Assembly: GCA_963709775.1 (NCBI GenBank)
Contig: CAVPXS010000017.1
Coordinates: 186,001 to 250,000, forward strand
Source: Salinimicrobium sp963709775
GTDB taxonomy: Bacteria; Bacteroidota; Bacteroidia; Flavobacteriales; Flavobacteriaceae
Direction: 5' to 3'
DNA length: 64,000 nt
In this document: in pieces, positions 33,492 to 42,918 of the stretch
How the letters are laid out: every line of letters begins with the position of its first letter
How positions within the stretch are numbered: position 1 is the stretch's first letter
Notes under the pieces: generated by a model
What the model saw: the letters and a program-made list of their open reading frames with translations, nothing else
Database searches by the model: none
Told to the model about the DNA's origin: nothing
Position numbers and translations under genes: made by a program

Positions 33492-35942
33492 ATGGGCAGA
33501 ACAAAATTTACAAATCTTGACAGTCTGTCATTACAGGGGATGGATGAAGATGCAGAGTTAATTCCCTTAATGACTCCTGAAGATGAAGAAGAAATAAATA
33601 AAGAAGACCTCCCGGAAGTACTACCAATTTTACCATTAAGAAATACAGTGCTTTTCCCCGGGGTGGTAATTCCTATTACGGCAGGTCGCGATGCCTCCAT
33701 TAAATTGATCAATGAAGCCAACAACGACACAAAAGTGATTGGTGTGGTTTCTCAAAAGGATGAGAAGGTAGAAAATCCAACTGCAACCGATATTAATAAA
33801 ATTGGGGTAGTTGCGAGAATTCTAAGGGTGCTTAAAATGCCCGATGGAAATACCACTGTGATCATCCAGGGTAAAAAGCGATTTGAAATAGATGAGGTGA
33901 TCGAGGATAAACCCTTTTTGAGGGCAAAGATCATTGAGGTGCCCGAAGCACGTCCTGCACAGGAAAACGAAGAATTTGGAGCTATAATAGATTCTATTAA
34001 GGATCTTGCCTTGCAAATCATTAAGAATAGTCCAAATATTCCTTCGGAAGCTTCTTTTGCTATTCAGAATATTGAAAGTCCGTCGTTCCTTATCAACTTC
34101 GTTTCTTCCAACATGAATCTTTCAGTGGAAGAAAAGCAGAAATTGCTTGAGACAAATGATCTTAAGGAACGTGCACTTTCCACGCTTAAGTTCATGAATG
34201 TGGAGTACCATAAGATGGAGCTTAGAAATGACATCCAGAGCAAGGTACAAAGTGATATGAGCCAGCAGCAGCGGGAATATTTTCTTCACCAGCAAATGAA
34301 GACCATCCAGGAAGAGCTGGGCGGTGTTTCTCATGAAGGGGAAGTGGAGGAAATGCGCGCCCGGGCAAAAAAGAAGAAATGGCCGGAGAATGTAAAAGAG
34401 CATTTCAATAAAGAATTGTCGAAAATGCAGCGGATGAATCCGCAGGTGGCCGAATATTCGATTCAGCGGAATTATTTAGACCTGTTTCTTGACCTTCCCT
34501 GGAATGACTTCAGCAAAGATAAATTCGATCTTAAGCGTGCGCAGCGTATTCTTGATCGTGACCATTATGGTCTTGAGGATGTGAAGAAAAGGATCATTGA
34601 ATATCTCGCTGTTCTTAAGATAAGGAATGACATGAAATCCCCAATTCTCTGTCTTTACGGACCTCCGGGAGTTGGTAAGACCAGCCTTGGTCGTTCAATA
34701 GCCGAGGCTCTGGGAAGAGAGTACGTGAGGATTTCACTAGGTGGCCTTCGTGATGAAGCCGAGATTAGAGGGCATAGAAAAACCTATATAGGAGCAATGC
34801 CGGGAAGGATCATCCAGTCCCTTAAAAAGGCAGGTACAAGCAATCCTGTTTTTGTGCTGGATGAGATCGATAAACTTAGTATTGGCCATAGTGGAGATCC
34901 ATCTTCGGCTTTACTGGAAGTGCTGGATCCAGAGCAAAACGGCGAATTCCATGACAACTTCCTGGAAATGCCTTTTGACCTGTCAAAAGTGATGTTTATT
35001 GCAACTGCCAATAACCTGAGCCCAATTCAGCCTGCCCTGCGTGACAGGATGGAGATCATCAATGTGACCGGTTATACCATTGAAGAGAAGGTAGAGATCG
35101 CAAGACAACATTTACTTCCGAAGCAATTAAAAGAACATGGTCTTACCAAGGAGAATCTAAAAATTGGTAAGAAACAGCTCGAGAAAATAGTGGAAGGTTA
35201 TACCCGCGAATCGGGGGTGCGAAGTCTTGAAAAGCAGATCGCAAAAATGGTGCGACATGCAGCCAAGAATATTGCGATGGAAGAGGAGTACAATATTAAA
35301 ATCAAGGATTCAGATGTTCTTGACGTACTTGGAAGCCCCAAACTGGAGCGCGATAAATATGAAGACAATGAAACAGCGGGTGTTGTTACAGGACTTGCCT
35401 GGACCCAGGTTGGAGGGGATATCTTATTTATTGAATCCATTCTTTCCAAAGGAAAAGGATCTCTTAATATCACCGGTAACCTTGGGAAGGTGATGAAAGA
35501 ATCGGCGACTATTGCCCTTGAGTATATTAAAGGTAATGCCGAAGAACTTGGAATTGATCCCGAAGTAATGGAAAAGTACAATGTACACATCCACGTGCCC
35601 GAGGGAGCTACACCAAAGGACGGCCCAAGTGCGGGTATCACTATGTTGACCTCTCTTGTGTCTCTGTTCACGCAGCGCAAAGTGAAGAAACATATCGCCA
35701 TGACCGGGGAGATCACCCTGCGTGGTAAGGTGCTGCCCGTTGGCGGAATTAAGGAAAAGATCCTTGCTGCCAAAAGAGCTCATATTAAGGAGATCATACT
35801 TTGTGTAGAAAACCGCAGGGATATTGAGGATATCAAGGAGGAATACCTAAAGGGACTTACCTTCCATTATGTAAAGGAAATGTCTGAAGTTATAGATCTG
35901 GCTATTCTTGATGAAAAGGTGAAGAATCCAAAGAAGTTATAG
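33492..35942 (+). CDS. lon: ATP-dependent protease Lon
   Basis: AAA+ serine protease of cytoplasmic quality control, 816 residues and complete. The N-terminal LAN domain has LPEVLPILPLRNTVLFPGVV, the AAA+ Walker A is LYGPPGVGKTSLGRSIAEAL, Walker B is VFVLDEIDKLS, and the proteolytic Ser is in PKDGPSAGITMLTSL with the Lys in GKVLPVGGIKEKILAAKRA. The N-terminal 40 residues are acidic. It stands alone with a terminator after it, and no heat-shock promoter is recognisable. Confidence 0.97.
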   Translation: MGRTKFTNLDSLSLQGMDEDAELIPLMTPEDEEEINKEDLPEVLPILPLRNTVLFPGVVIPITAGRDASIKLINEANNDTKVIGVVSQKDEKVENPTATDINKIGVVARILRVLKMPDGNTTVIIQGKKRFEIDEVIEDKPFLRAKIIEVPEARPAQENEEFGAIIDSIKDLALQIIKNSPNIPSEASFAIQNIESPSFLINFVSSNMNLSVEEKQKLLETNDLKERALSTLKFMNVEYHKMELRNDIQSKVQSDMSQQQREYFLHQQMKTIQEELGGVSHEGEVEEMRARAKKKKWPENVKEHFNKELSKMQRMNPQVAEYSIQRNYLDLFLDLPWNDFSKDKFDLKRAQRILDRDHYGLEDVKKRIIEYLAVLKIRNDMKSPILCLYGPPGVGKTSLGRSIAEALGREYVRISLGGLRDEAEIRGHRKTYIGAMPGRIIQSLKKAGTSNPVFVLDEIDKLSIGHSGDPSSALLEVLDPEQNGEFHDNFLEMPFDLSKVMFIATANNLSPIQPALRDRMEIINVTGYTIEEKVEIARQHLLPKQLKEHGLTKENLKIGKKQLEKIVEGYTRESGVRSLEKQIAKMVRHAAKNIAMEEEYNIKIKDSDVLDVLGSPKLERDKYEDNETAGVVTGLAWTQVGGDILFIESILSKGKGSLNITGNLGKVMKESATIALEYIKGNAEELGIDPEVMEKYNVHIHVPEGATPKDGPSAGITMLTSLVSLFTQRKVKKHIAMTGEITLRGKVLPVGGIKEKILAAKRAHIKEIILCVENRRDIEDIKEEYLKGLTFHYVKEMSEVIDLAILDEKVKNPKKL

Positions 35943-35957
35943 AAAACACCATGTTAG

Positions 35958-35989
35958 AAAAAGGCTCCGGAAATTCCGGGGCCTTTTTT
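35958..35989 (+). terminator. Intrinsic terminator after lon
   Basis: AAAGGCTCCGGAA and TTCCGGGGCCTTT form an imperfect stem followed by a T-run. Confidence 0.85.
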
Positions 35990-36028
35990 ATTTAGAGAGG
36001 TTTTTCTTTAAAACCTGCTTTGAATGCT

Positions 36029-36036
36029 TATTTTTG
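36029..36036 (+). promoter_or_regulatory. Possible -7 promoter box TATTTTTG of cmk
   Basis: A TAnnTTTG match 66 bp before the cmk ATG. If used, transcription starts near 36043 and the palindrome at 36048-36060 would lie over the start site, the position of a repressor operator. Confidence 0.4.
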
Positions 36037-36047
36037 CTGAACTGCCA

Positions 36048-36060
36048 AAAATGGCATTTT
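36048..36060. repeat. Palindrome AAAATGNCATTTT, copy 4
   Basis: Exact copy (centre G) in the lon-cmk gap, within the longer CCAAAAATGGCATTTTTGA. It is 42 bp upstream of the cmk ATG and just downstream of a possible -7 box. Confidence 0.7.
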
Positions 36061-36101
36061 TGAGAGCTTTTTCTCAATTTTTTTGCTGAAGAACCATATT
36101 T

Positions 36102-36794
36102 ATGACAACAAAGATCACCATCGCAATAGACGGATTTTCATCTACAGGGAAAAGCACTGTAGCCAAACAGCTTGCAAAAGAATTGGGCTACGTGTACGTT
36201 GATACCGGTGCGATGTATCGGGCAGTTACGCTTTATGCACTTCGGAAAAAATATATTTCTGAAAAAGCTTTCGATTTCGCTGCTCTTATTGCCGATCTAC
36301 AACTCATAAAACTGAAGTTCATCTTCAATCCTGAAGTTGGTTTTGGTGAAATGTACCTTAATGGTGAGAATGTGGAAAAGGAGATCCGTCAAATGGAAGT
36401 TTCCCAGTACGTAAGTAAAGTGGCTGCAGTGCCCGAAGTTCGGGAAATGCTGGTGGCTCAACAGCAGGAAATGGGAAGGGAAAAGGGAATTGTCATGGAC
36501 GGTCGCGATATTGGTACGGTGGTCTTCCCCGATGCCGAACTTAAGATATTCATGACAGCCAGCGCCCGGGAGCGCGCCCAGAGAAGGTTTAAAGAGCTTT
36601 CTGAAAGAGGGGAAGAAGTGACATATGAGGAAGTTCTTGAAAATGTCGAAGAAAGAGACCTTTTAGACACCACAAGAAAAGATTCCCCGCTCGTAAAAGC
36701 ATCAGATGCTAAAGAAATTGACAATTCTCACCTTACCCTGGAAGGACAGTTCGAGAAGATCCTGGAGCTTTACAGTGAAGCAATAAACAATTAG
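36102..36794 (+). CDS. cmk: Cytidylate kinase
   Basis: Phosphorylates CMP and dCMP in nucleotide metabolism. The P-loop IDGFSSTGKSTVAKQLAKEL (residues 8-27) and the CMP site YVDTGAMYRAVTLYA are canonical, as are GKIV-type MDGRDIGTVVFPDAELKIFM and the ARERAQRRFKEL segment. The 230-residue length is normal. Here it is alone, 650 bp ahead of rpsA, a neighbour that it also has in many bacteria. Confidence 0.97.
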   Translation: MTTKITIAIDGFSSTGKSTVAKQLAKELGYVYVDTGAMYRAVTLYALRKKYISEKAFDFAALIADLQLIKLKFIFNPEVGFGEMYLNGENVEKEIRQMEVSQYVSKVAAVPEVREMLVAQQQEMGREKGIVMDGRDIGTVVFPDAELKIFMTASARERAQRRFKELSERGEEVTYEEVLENVEERDLLDTTRKDSPLVKASDAKEIDNSHLTLEGQFEKILELYSEAINN

Positions 36795-37292
36795 CAACTA
36801 TCCATAATCAGGAAATTCCAAATTCCAGGCACCAAATTCCAAATTTTCACAAATGTCACCTCGAGCCCTTCGGCTATCGCTCAGGACAGGCTCGTCGGGA
36901 GGTTCTTGTTAAGGCAAAATTTGAAGCTTTACCCGCCGGAGCTAGAGGCGAAGGAGGGCCAAATTCCAATTGCTTAATTTGAAGATTTGTTGATTTGAGG
37001 ATTTGAAGATGAGAAACTACTTTTATTGAAAGACTCTTCTCCTGTCCCATAGGGACAATATATAGGTAGAAAAAGATCCCGCCCCACCAAAATGTCCCGT
37101 AGGGACAACATATCGGTATAGAACAATGCCCACCCGCAAACAACACGTCCCGTAGGGAAGAAAGATTTCAGTAATGTTGTTTTAAAAAAGATTTTTCGTG
37201 ATTCGTGGCAAAAGAAATCCGGTGTTGGAAAGGCCCCTGTCTACCAAATTTTATTGTCTCAAATCTCACGTCTAAAATCTCATATCTATTCA
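36795..37292. repeat. Repetitive intergenic region between cmk and rpsA
   Basis: No gene is supported. The first part is low-complexity words (AATTCCAAATTCCAGGCACC). From about 37046 a unit with TGTCCCATAGGGAC or GTCCCGTAGGGA occurs three times (37046-37060, 37092-37105, 37145-37158), each a small palindrome TCCC-TAGGGA, with similar flanks (ACAATATATAGGTAGAA, then ACAACATATCGGTATAG). Related units are common in other Bacteroidota spacers, although I cannot confirm that here. Confidence 0.6.
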
Positions 37293-37323
37293 TTGTTAAT
37301 TGTAAAAAATAGTTGTATTTTTG
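37293..37323 (+). promoter_or_regulatory. Promoter of rpsA: -33 TTG and -7 TATTTTTG
   Basis: TTG at 37293-37295 and TATTTTTG at 37316-37323 (exact TAnnTTTG), 20 bp apart. Transcription would start near 37330, leaving a 5' leader of about 115 bases before rpsA. Confidence 0.65.
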
Positions 37324-37327
37324 CGCT

Positions 37328-37358
37328 CCTTTTAGCAATAGGTCGGAGGACTAAAAGG
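37328..37358 (+). promoter_or_regulatory. Leader hairpin in the rpsA 5' untranslated region
   Basis: CCTTTTAG at 37328-37335 and CTAAAAGG at 37351-37358 are perfect inverted repeats around a 15-base loop CAATAGGTCGGAGGA. Such a structure at the 5' end of a ribosomal protein mRNA is a candidate autoregulatory site. Two short ORFs across this region are not supported as genes. Confidence 0.45.
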
Positions 37359-37446
37359 GTTGAAAATCAATATTATAAACACTTCTGTAGTTCTTTTATT
37401 GCAAACATCTTCCGGAAGAATACAGGATACAAATTAATTATCAGCA

Positions 37447-39306
37447 ATGGCTGAAGAAAACAAAAATCAAGAAGTTCAGGGTTCTGAAAACGCTGAAATT
37501 CAACCCGTAGCAGGAATGGAGACTAAATCTCAACCTGATGCAGAGGTGCAGCAACAAGATCCTGAGCAATTCTTAAAGGAATTCAACTGGCACAACTACG
37601 AAGAAGGAATTGATCCTATCGACGATCAAAAGCTGGAAGAATTTGAGAAGCTTGTAGCAGAAAATTTCGTTGACACTTTAAATGATGAAGTTGTTACCGG
37701 AACTGTGATCAACCTTACAGATCGTGATGCGATCATCGACATCAATGCAAAAAGTGAAGGTGTAATCTCTCTTAACGAGTTCCGTTACAACCCAGATCTT
37801 AAAGTTGGTGATGAGGTAGAAGTATTGATCGATGTTCGTGAAGATGCTACAGGACAGTTGATCCTTTCTCACCGTAAGGCTCGTGTTATCATGGCATGGG
37901 ATCGTGTGAACAAAGCGCATGATGAAAGCCTTATCGTGAATGGATACGTGAAATGCCGTACTAAAGGTGGTATGATCGTAGATGTTTTTGGAATTGAAGC
38001 TTTCCTTCCTGGTTCACAAATCGATGTGAAGCCAATTAGGGATTACGATGCATATGTTGGAAAAACAATGGAATTCAAAGTGGTAAAGATCAACCACGAA
38101 TTCAAGAACGTTGTTGTTTCTCACAAAGCGCTTATCGAAGCAGATATCGAAGAGCAGAAAAAAGAAATTATTGGGCAGCTTGAAAAAGGTCAGGTACTTG
38201 AAGGTACTGTTAAGAACATCACTTCTTACGGTGTATTCGTTGACCTTGGAGGTGTTGATGGACTTGTCCACATTACCGATCTTAGCTGGTCTAGAATCAA
38301 CCATCCAAATGAGATCGTTGAGCTTGATCAAAAATTGAATGTTGTTATCCTTGACTTTGATGAGGCTAAAACAAGAATTCAGCTTGGTCTTAAGCAGCTT
38401 AGCAAACACCCATGGGAAGCTCTTGATGAGAACCTAAAAATTGGTGACAAAGTAAAAGGTAAAGTAGTTGTGATCGCAGATTACGGTGCATTTATCGAAG
38501 TTGCTGAAGGTGTTGAAGGTCTTATCCACGTTTCTGAAATGTCATGGAGTACTCACCTGCGCTCAGCTCAGGACTTCGTGAACGTTGGAGATGAGGTTGA
38601 AGCACAGATCCTTACTTTAGATCGTGAAGACAGAAAAATGTCTCTTGGTATCAAGCAATTGACTCCAGATCCATGGACTGATATCACTTCTAAGTATCCT
38701 GTAGGTTCAAGACACACCGGTATCGTTCGTAACTTCACTAACTTCGGAGTGTTCGTAGAACTTGAAGAAGGAATTGACGGACTTATCTATATCTCAGACC
38801 TTTCATGGACTAAGAAGATCAAGCATCCAAGTGAATTTACAAACGTAGGTGATAAACTTGAAGTTGTAGTTCTTGAGCTTGATGTTGAAGGACGTAAGTT
38901 AAGCTTAGGTCACAAACAAACCGAGTCTAATCCTTGGGATAAATACGAAACTGAATTCGCTGTAGGTACTACGCACACAGCTGCAATTTCAGAGATCGTT
39001 GACAAAGGAGCTACGATTGACTTTAATGAAGATATCACTGCATTCGTTCCGCAACGTCACCTTGAAAAAGAAGACGGAAGCAAACTTAAGCAGGGAGAAT
39101 CTGCAGAATTCCAAATCATTGAATTCAACAAAGAATTCAAGAGAGTGGTAGCATCTCACACTGCTATTCACAGGGAAGAAGAGCAACAAATCGTTAAGCA
39201 GGCTCAGAAGAAAGCTGCTGCGCAACAGTCTCAGGGGAACACCACTATGGGTGATGTGAACTCAGAACTTCAAGCGTTGAAAGATAAAATGGAAGGGAAG
39301 AAATAA
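37447..39306 (+). CDS. rpsA: 30S ribosomal protein S1
   Basis: S1 (619 aa) binds mRNA on the 30S subunit. An acidic, glutamine-rich N-terminus (about 60 residues) is followed by six S1 (OB-fold) repeats; for example GTVINLTDRDAIIDI, GYVKCRTKGGMIVDVFGIEA, GTVKNITSYGVFVDLGGVDG, GKVVVIADYGAFIEVAEGVE, GIVRNFTNFGVFVELEEGID. The C-terminus is basic with Gln-rich tail. A promoter, leader hairpin and terminator are visible around it. Confidence 0.97.
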   Translation: MAEENKNQEVQGSENAEIQPVAGMETKSQPDAEVQQQDPEQFLKEFNWHNYEEGIDPIDDQKLEEFEKLVAENFVDTLNDEVVTGTVINLTDRDAIIDINAKSEGVISLNEFRYNPDLKVGDEVEVLIDVREDATGQLILSHRKARVIMAWDRVNKAHDESLIVNGYVKCRTKGGMIVDVFGIEAFLPGSQIDVKPIRDYDAYVGKTMEFKVVKINHEFKNVVVSHKALIEADIEEQKKEIIGQLEKGQVLEGTVKNITSYGVFVDLGGVDGLVHITDLSWSRINHPNEIVELDQKLNVVILDFDEAKTRIQLGLKQLSKHPWEALDENLKIGDKVKGKVVVIADYGAFIEVAEGVEGLIHVSEMSWSTHLRSAQDFVNVGDEVEAQILTLDREDRKMSLGIKQLTPDPWTDITSKYPVGSRHTGIVRNFTNFGVFVELEEGIDGLIYISDLSWTKKIKHPSEFTNVGDKLEVVVLELDVEGRKLSLGHKQTESNPWDKYETEFAVGTTHTAAISEIVDKGATIDFNEDITAFVPQRHLEKEDGSKLKQGESAEFQIIEFNKEFKRVVASHTAIHREEEQQIVKQAQKKAAAQQSQGNTTMGDVNSELQALKDKMEGKK

Positions 39307-39329
39307 TTCTCTGAAGTTTTAAAATAATT

Positions 39330-39362
39330 AAAACCTCCTTAGGCAACTAAGGAGGTTTTTTT
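39330..39362 (+). terminator. Intrinsic terminator of rpsA (copy A)
   Basis: AAACCTCCTTAG and CTAAGGAGGTTT form a 12-bp stem closed by a GCAA tetraloop and followed by T. The same sequence recurs at 40266-40298. Confidence 0.92.
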
Positions 39363-39483
39363 ATACCCTATAAAGAGGTTTTTTTTGTAAATCAAAGACT
39401 ATCAATTAAATACCCATAAATAGGTATTGTTTTTTTCTGCTGTGACTACTATTTTGAATCTTCTAATGACAAAACCATCGATT

Positions 39484-40218
39484 ATGAAAACCAAAACTAT
39501 TCAAAAGCTTTTTTTGCTAATTTTTTTAGCCTTTCTTGTAGGTTGTGAAACTTCAGAGGAGCCTGAAGAACCTCAGCTGCCCGAGGTAACTACCAGTATT
39601 GCAGAGACTGATGCTGTGATCACGTATACTTCAGTTGAAATAAAAGGAGCCATCTCTGAAAACGATGATGAAATCACCAATTATGGAGTTGTATGGGGAA
39701 TGAATGCTAAACCTACTACTGAAGATAATGTAGCCCTTCCCGGAGATAATTCAGCGCAAGCAACTTCTAAAAACAGGTATAACAAACAATCTCAAAGCAG
39801 CGGATTTACCGTCAAAATAAATGGTCTTACTCCCGGACAAAACTATTACTTTCGCACTTTTGCTACCAACGCTGCTGGAACAGCGTATGGAGAAGAACTA
39901 TCTATTGGAACCCCGGGTTTGGCAGGAACATCTTGGGAGATAACTTACCTTCATAGTGAAGATAATTCCTGGATAGGTCATGTAGATTTTTACGAGGACG
40001 GCACAGCTTTTTATACAGAGCCCGCTAATCCCGGCATGTTTGACATGTGGGGAGAATGGAGCATGGATGGAAATACGCTCACTTATGATATGATACCCGA
40101 TGATGAACAAGATAATTATATTCTCACAGGGGAATTAATTGAAAATGAGTTGAGTGGTACTTATACCTTTGGTGAAGAAGATAAACCCTGGATAGCCGAG
40201 CCTTTACCTTCAGAGTAA
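39484..40218 (+). CDS. Lipoprotein with a fibronectin-like domain
   Basis: The protein is 244 aa from the ATG at 39484 (MKTKTIQKLFLLIFLAFLVG, lipobox VGC). The linker is Glu/Pro-rich, then a type III-like fold with the motif NGLTPGQNYYFRTFATNAAG-TAYGE, which is the usual end of that domain in Bacteroidota surface lipoproteins. The C-terminal half resembles a lipocalin-like fold (GTSWEITYLHSEDNSWIGHV, MWGEWSMDGNTLTYDM). It is flanked by two identical terminators, so this segment may be a transferred cassette. Confidence 0.8.
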   Translation: MKTKTIQKLFLLIFLAFLVGCETSEEPEEPQLPEVTTSIAETDAVITYTSVEIKGAISENDDEITNYGVVWGMNAKPTTEDNVALPGDNSAQATSKNRYNKQSQSSGFTVKINGLTPGQNYYFRTFATNAAGTAYGEELSIGTPGLAGTSWEITYLHSEDNSWIGHVDFYEDGTAFYTEPANPGMFDMWGEWSMDGNTLTYDMIPDDEQDNYILTGELIENELSGTYTFGEEDKPWIAEPLPSE

Positions 40219-40265
40219 GATTAAATCACTTGTTGGAAAAAAGAAAATCCCCTTTTTCACATCAT

Positions 40266-40298
40266 TAAAACCTCCTTAGGCAACTAAGGAGGTTTTTT
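40266..40298 (+). terminator. Intrinsic terminator of the lipoprotein gene (copy B)
   Basis: Same stem, loop and T-run as the terminator after rpsA. The 32 bases from AAAACC to GGTTTTTT match exactly over the whole hairpin. Confidence 0.9.
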
Positions 40299-40406
40299 AT
40301 TTTTGACCGGTTTAAGGTTTTTTCCTCTTCAGATTCATTTTGAATTAGCCGCACCCACTTGTAAAAATGCTGAATAAAGGCTATCTTCAATACAAACTAA
40401 CCAATA

Positions 40407-41402
40407 ATGAGCAAAACAATTCTTTTTAAAAATCGTCCGGCTGGAAAACCTTCTACATCCGATTTTGAGTTGATCCAGGAGAAGGATCCGGTTCCCGGGG
40501 AGGGGGAAATCCTTCTTAAGGCGCATTATATTTCTGTAGATCCCTATCTCCGCGGAAGAATGCGAAATGAGGAATCATATATTCCGCCTTTTAAGCTGAA
40601 TGAACCTATGGAATCCATGGTTATTGCTGAAATCGTAGAGTCCAAAAATCAAAATTTCCAGAAAGGGGAATTTGTTTCGGGTATGTTGAAGTGGCAGGAA
40701 TTGCAGTTATCTAAAGGTACAGGCTTGAACAGGGTGGACCGGGATATGGCACCTTTACCTGCATTTCTTGGGGTGCTGGGGCTAACAGGTTTGACCGCCT
40801 TTCTCGCTTTGGATAAAATTGGAAACCTAAGACCGGGAGAAACACTTGTCGTTTCGGGTGCTGCCGGGGCAGTAGGTAGTATAGCCGGACAAATTGGTAA
40901 GATCCTTGGCTGTATGGTAGTGGGGATTGCCGGAAGCGATGAAAAAGTAAAACATATAGAGGAGAAATTCGGTTTTGATAAAGGCCTCAATTATAATAAA
41001 GAAGAAAATATGGCCGATGCCATTAGACGTATCTGTACCGATGGGGTAGATGTCTACTTCGACAACGTGGGAGGGGAGATCCTCGATGCTGTGTTGCAAA
41101 ATATTAATAAAGACGCACGAATTATAAACTGCGGTGCCATTTCCCTTTATAATGAGACTGAAGTTCCTACCGGTCCACGACCTGAAGGTATTCTTATCAA
41201 GAAAACAGCTTTAATGCAGGGATTCCTGGTTCGGGATCATGTTAAGGACTTCGGAAGAGCGCTGCGGCAATTAAGTACCTGGTTGAAAGAGGAAAGCCTG
41301 GATTATGATGAAACCGTGGTAGAGGGCTTTGAAAAGCTTCCTGAAGCTTTCATTGGTCTTTTTGAAGGAAAGAACGTGGGTAAGATGATAGTGAAGGTCT
41401 AG
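40407..41402 (+). CDS. NADP-dependent zinc-independent oxidoreductase, MDR superfamily (CurA-like)
   Basis: The 331-residue protein matches the leukotriene B4 dehydrogenase/curcumin reductase group of the medium-chain family: SVDPYLRGRMRNEESYIPPF, GLTGLTAFLALDKIGNLRPG, the NADPH-binding VVSGAAGAVGSIAGQIGKI and VYFDNVGGEILDAVLQ. Catalytic zinc ligands are absent. It reduces alkenals and related alpha,beta-unsaturated carbonyls in characterised members. The gene is monocistronic and starts 110 bp after a terminator. Confidence 0.93.
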   Translation: MSKTILFKNRPAGKPSTSDFELIQEKDPVPGEGEILLKAHYISVDPYLRGRMRNEESYIPPFKLNEPMESMVIAEIVESKNQNFQKGEFVSGMLKWQELQLSKGTGLNRVDRDMAPLPAFLGVLGLTGLTAFLALDKIGNLRPGETLVVSGAAGAVGSIAGQIGKILGCMVVGIAGSDEKVKHIEEKFGFDKGLNYNKEENMADAIRRICTDGVDVYFDNVGGEILDAVLQNINKDARIINCGAISLYNETEVPTGPRPEGILIKKTALMQGFLVRDHVKDFGRALRQLSTWLKEESLDYDETVVEGFEKLPEAFIGLFEGKNVGKMIVKV

Positions 41403-41517
41403 AAGGTTTCGGGTTCAAAGTTCAAGGTTCAAGATTTTAAGATCAAAGGTCAAAGTCGAAAGTTTAAACTGAAAGGTTCCGAACTCCACAAACTTGCAAC
41501 CCGCAACCCGCAACTTT

Positions 41518-42069
41518 TTAACCCGGATAATCCTTTCCCTGTAAAGTTTGTTCGAGGACTCTTTTGTGCGTTTCCAGATCCTGATTGCTGTAAAGCACAA
41601 AAATGATCCTTTTCACTTTCTTGAGGTGGGATATTTTTTCAATGATGGTTGAAAAGGCCACTTTTGCGGCTTCTTCAACAGGATAGCCGAATATCCCTGT
41701 GGAAATTGCAGGAAAAGCAATAGAATTCACCTCATTCTGTTCTGCAAGATCCAAAGCATTCCCGTAACATCTGGAAAGTAGTTCCTCTTCAGGTTTATCT
41801 TTTCCATAAACAGGTCCGAGGCAGTGAATAACATGTTTATTCGGTAGATCATGTGCGCCGGTGATCACAGCTTGCCCCGGTTTTATAGGTCCCAATGGTC
41901 TTGCTTCTTTGGCAAGACCGGGGCCTGCAGCGCGATGAATGGCGCCGGCCACGCCGCCACCAGATTCTAGTTGGGCATTCGCAGCATTAACCACAGCATC
42001 ACAATCTGCCTGATTAGCTATATCCCCCTGTCGCAGCTCAATGCTTACTCCTGAAATCATTTTTTTCAT
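41518..42069 (-). CDS. Macrodomain protein (O-acetyl-ADP-ribose deacetylase type)
   Basis: The 183-residue macrodomain contains the ADP-ribose-binding signatures NAANAQLESGGGVAGAIHRA (the Asn/Gly triad at about residues 30-50) and FPAISTGIFGYPVEEAA. The family removes ADP-ribose or acetyl-ADP-ribose. No TARG or toxin gene lies beside it. It is convergent with the MDR oxidoreductase, with 115 bp of low-complexity words between them, and divergent from the SDR. Confidence 0.93.
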   Translation of the reverse strand: MKKMISGVSIELRQGDIANQADCDAVVNAANAQLESGGGVAGAIHRAAGPGLAKEARPLGPIKPGQAVITGAHDLPNKHVIHCLGPVYGKDKPEEELLSRCYGNALDLAEQNEVNSIAFPAISTGIFGYPVEEAAKVAFSTIIEKISHLKKVKRIIFVLYSNQDLETHKRVLEQTLQGKDYPG

Positions 42070-42178
42070 ACCTCTCTAAAATAACAAATTTTTGTTGCCT
42101 TTCCTATGCCTTACTGACTTTGGTCATGCTTTCTTAATGCTGCTTTTTTTAATTTACACTAATTAAATTACATCTCTC

Positions 42179-42918
42179 ATGAAAAATAAAGTAGCAATAA
42201 TTACCGGCGCGGCTTCGGGAATTGGTGAAGCCACAGCGATCCTCTTTGGCCGTGAAGGTGCACAGGTTGTAGTTTCAGACATTAATACTGAAGCCGGGGA
42301 GGAAGTGGTGAAACGCATAGTCAAAGCAGGAGGAACAGCCAGCTTCTTTAAAGCTGATGTGGCCTCGGCAGCCGAAAATAAGGCACTTGTTGATTTCGCT
42401 GTAAAAACTTACGGTAAACTGGATATCGCTGTGAATAATGCCGGGATCGGCGGGGAAGCCAATAAGATTGTGGACATGAGCCTGGAAGGGTGGCATAGGG
42501 TAATTGATATTAATCTCCACAGTATTTTTTATGGCATGAAGTACCAAATCGAAGCTATGCTTAAGAATGGACAGGGCAGTATCGTCAACATTTCCTCTAT
42601 TTTAGGAAGCGTTGGATTTGAAGGATCTGCTGGCTATGTGGCTGCAAAACATGCCGCTGTTGGTATGACCCGTACAGCAGCACTGGAATACTCTTCCCAA
42701 AAGATAAGGATCAATGCCGTAGGACCTGCATTTATAGACACTCCATTGCTCGACCAGTTGGATGATGAAATCAAGAACCAGCTTATTTCCCTGCACCCTA
42801 TAGGTCGCCTGGGTCGCAGTGAAGAAGTGGCCGAATTGATCCTGTGGCTGGGTAGCGATAAAGCTTCATTTGCTACGGAAGTTATTATCCCATTGATGGA
42901 GGATATTTGGCAAGGTAA
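42179..42918 (+). CDS. Short-chain dehydrogenase/reductase, 3' frameshift
   Basis: NAD(P)-dependent oxidoreductase of about 246 residues. NAD binding is IITGAASGIGEATAILFGRE, NNAGIGGEANK follows, the catalytic Ser is in SIVNISSILGSVGFEGSAGY, with the Tyr-Lys in GYVAAKHAAVGMTRTAALEY. The continuous frame ends at 42973 with an odd tail. Restoring one G near 42877 (ACGG to ACGGG) gives FATGSYYPIDGGYLAR and a stop at 42918, the family's exact C-terminus. The substrate is unknown. Confidence 0.92.

Noticed and set aside
37254..37454. 66-codon open frame just upstream of rpsA
   Set aside because: It covers the rpsA promoter, leader hairpin and first codons. No conserved protein features are seen.
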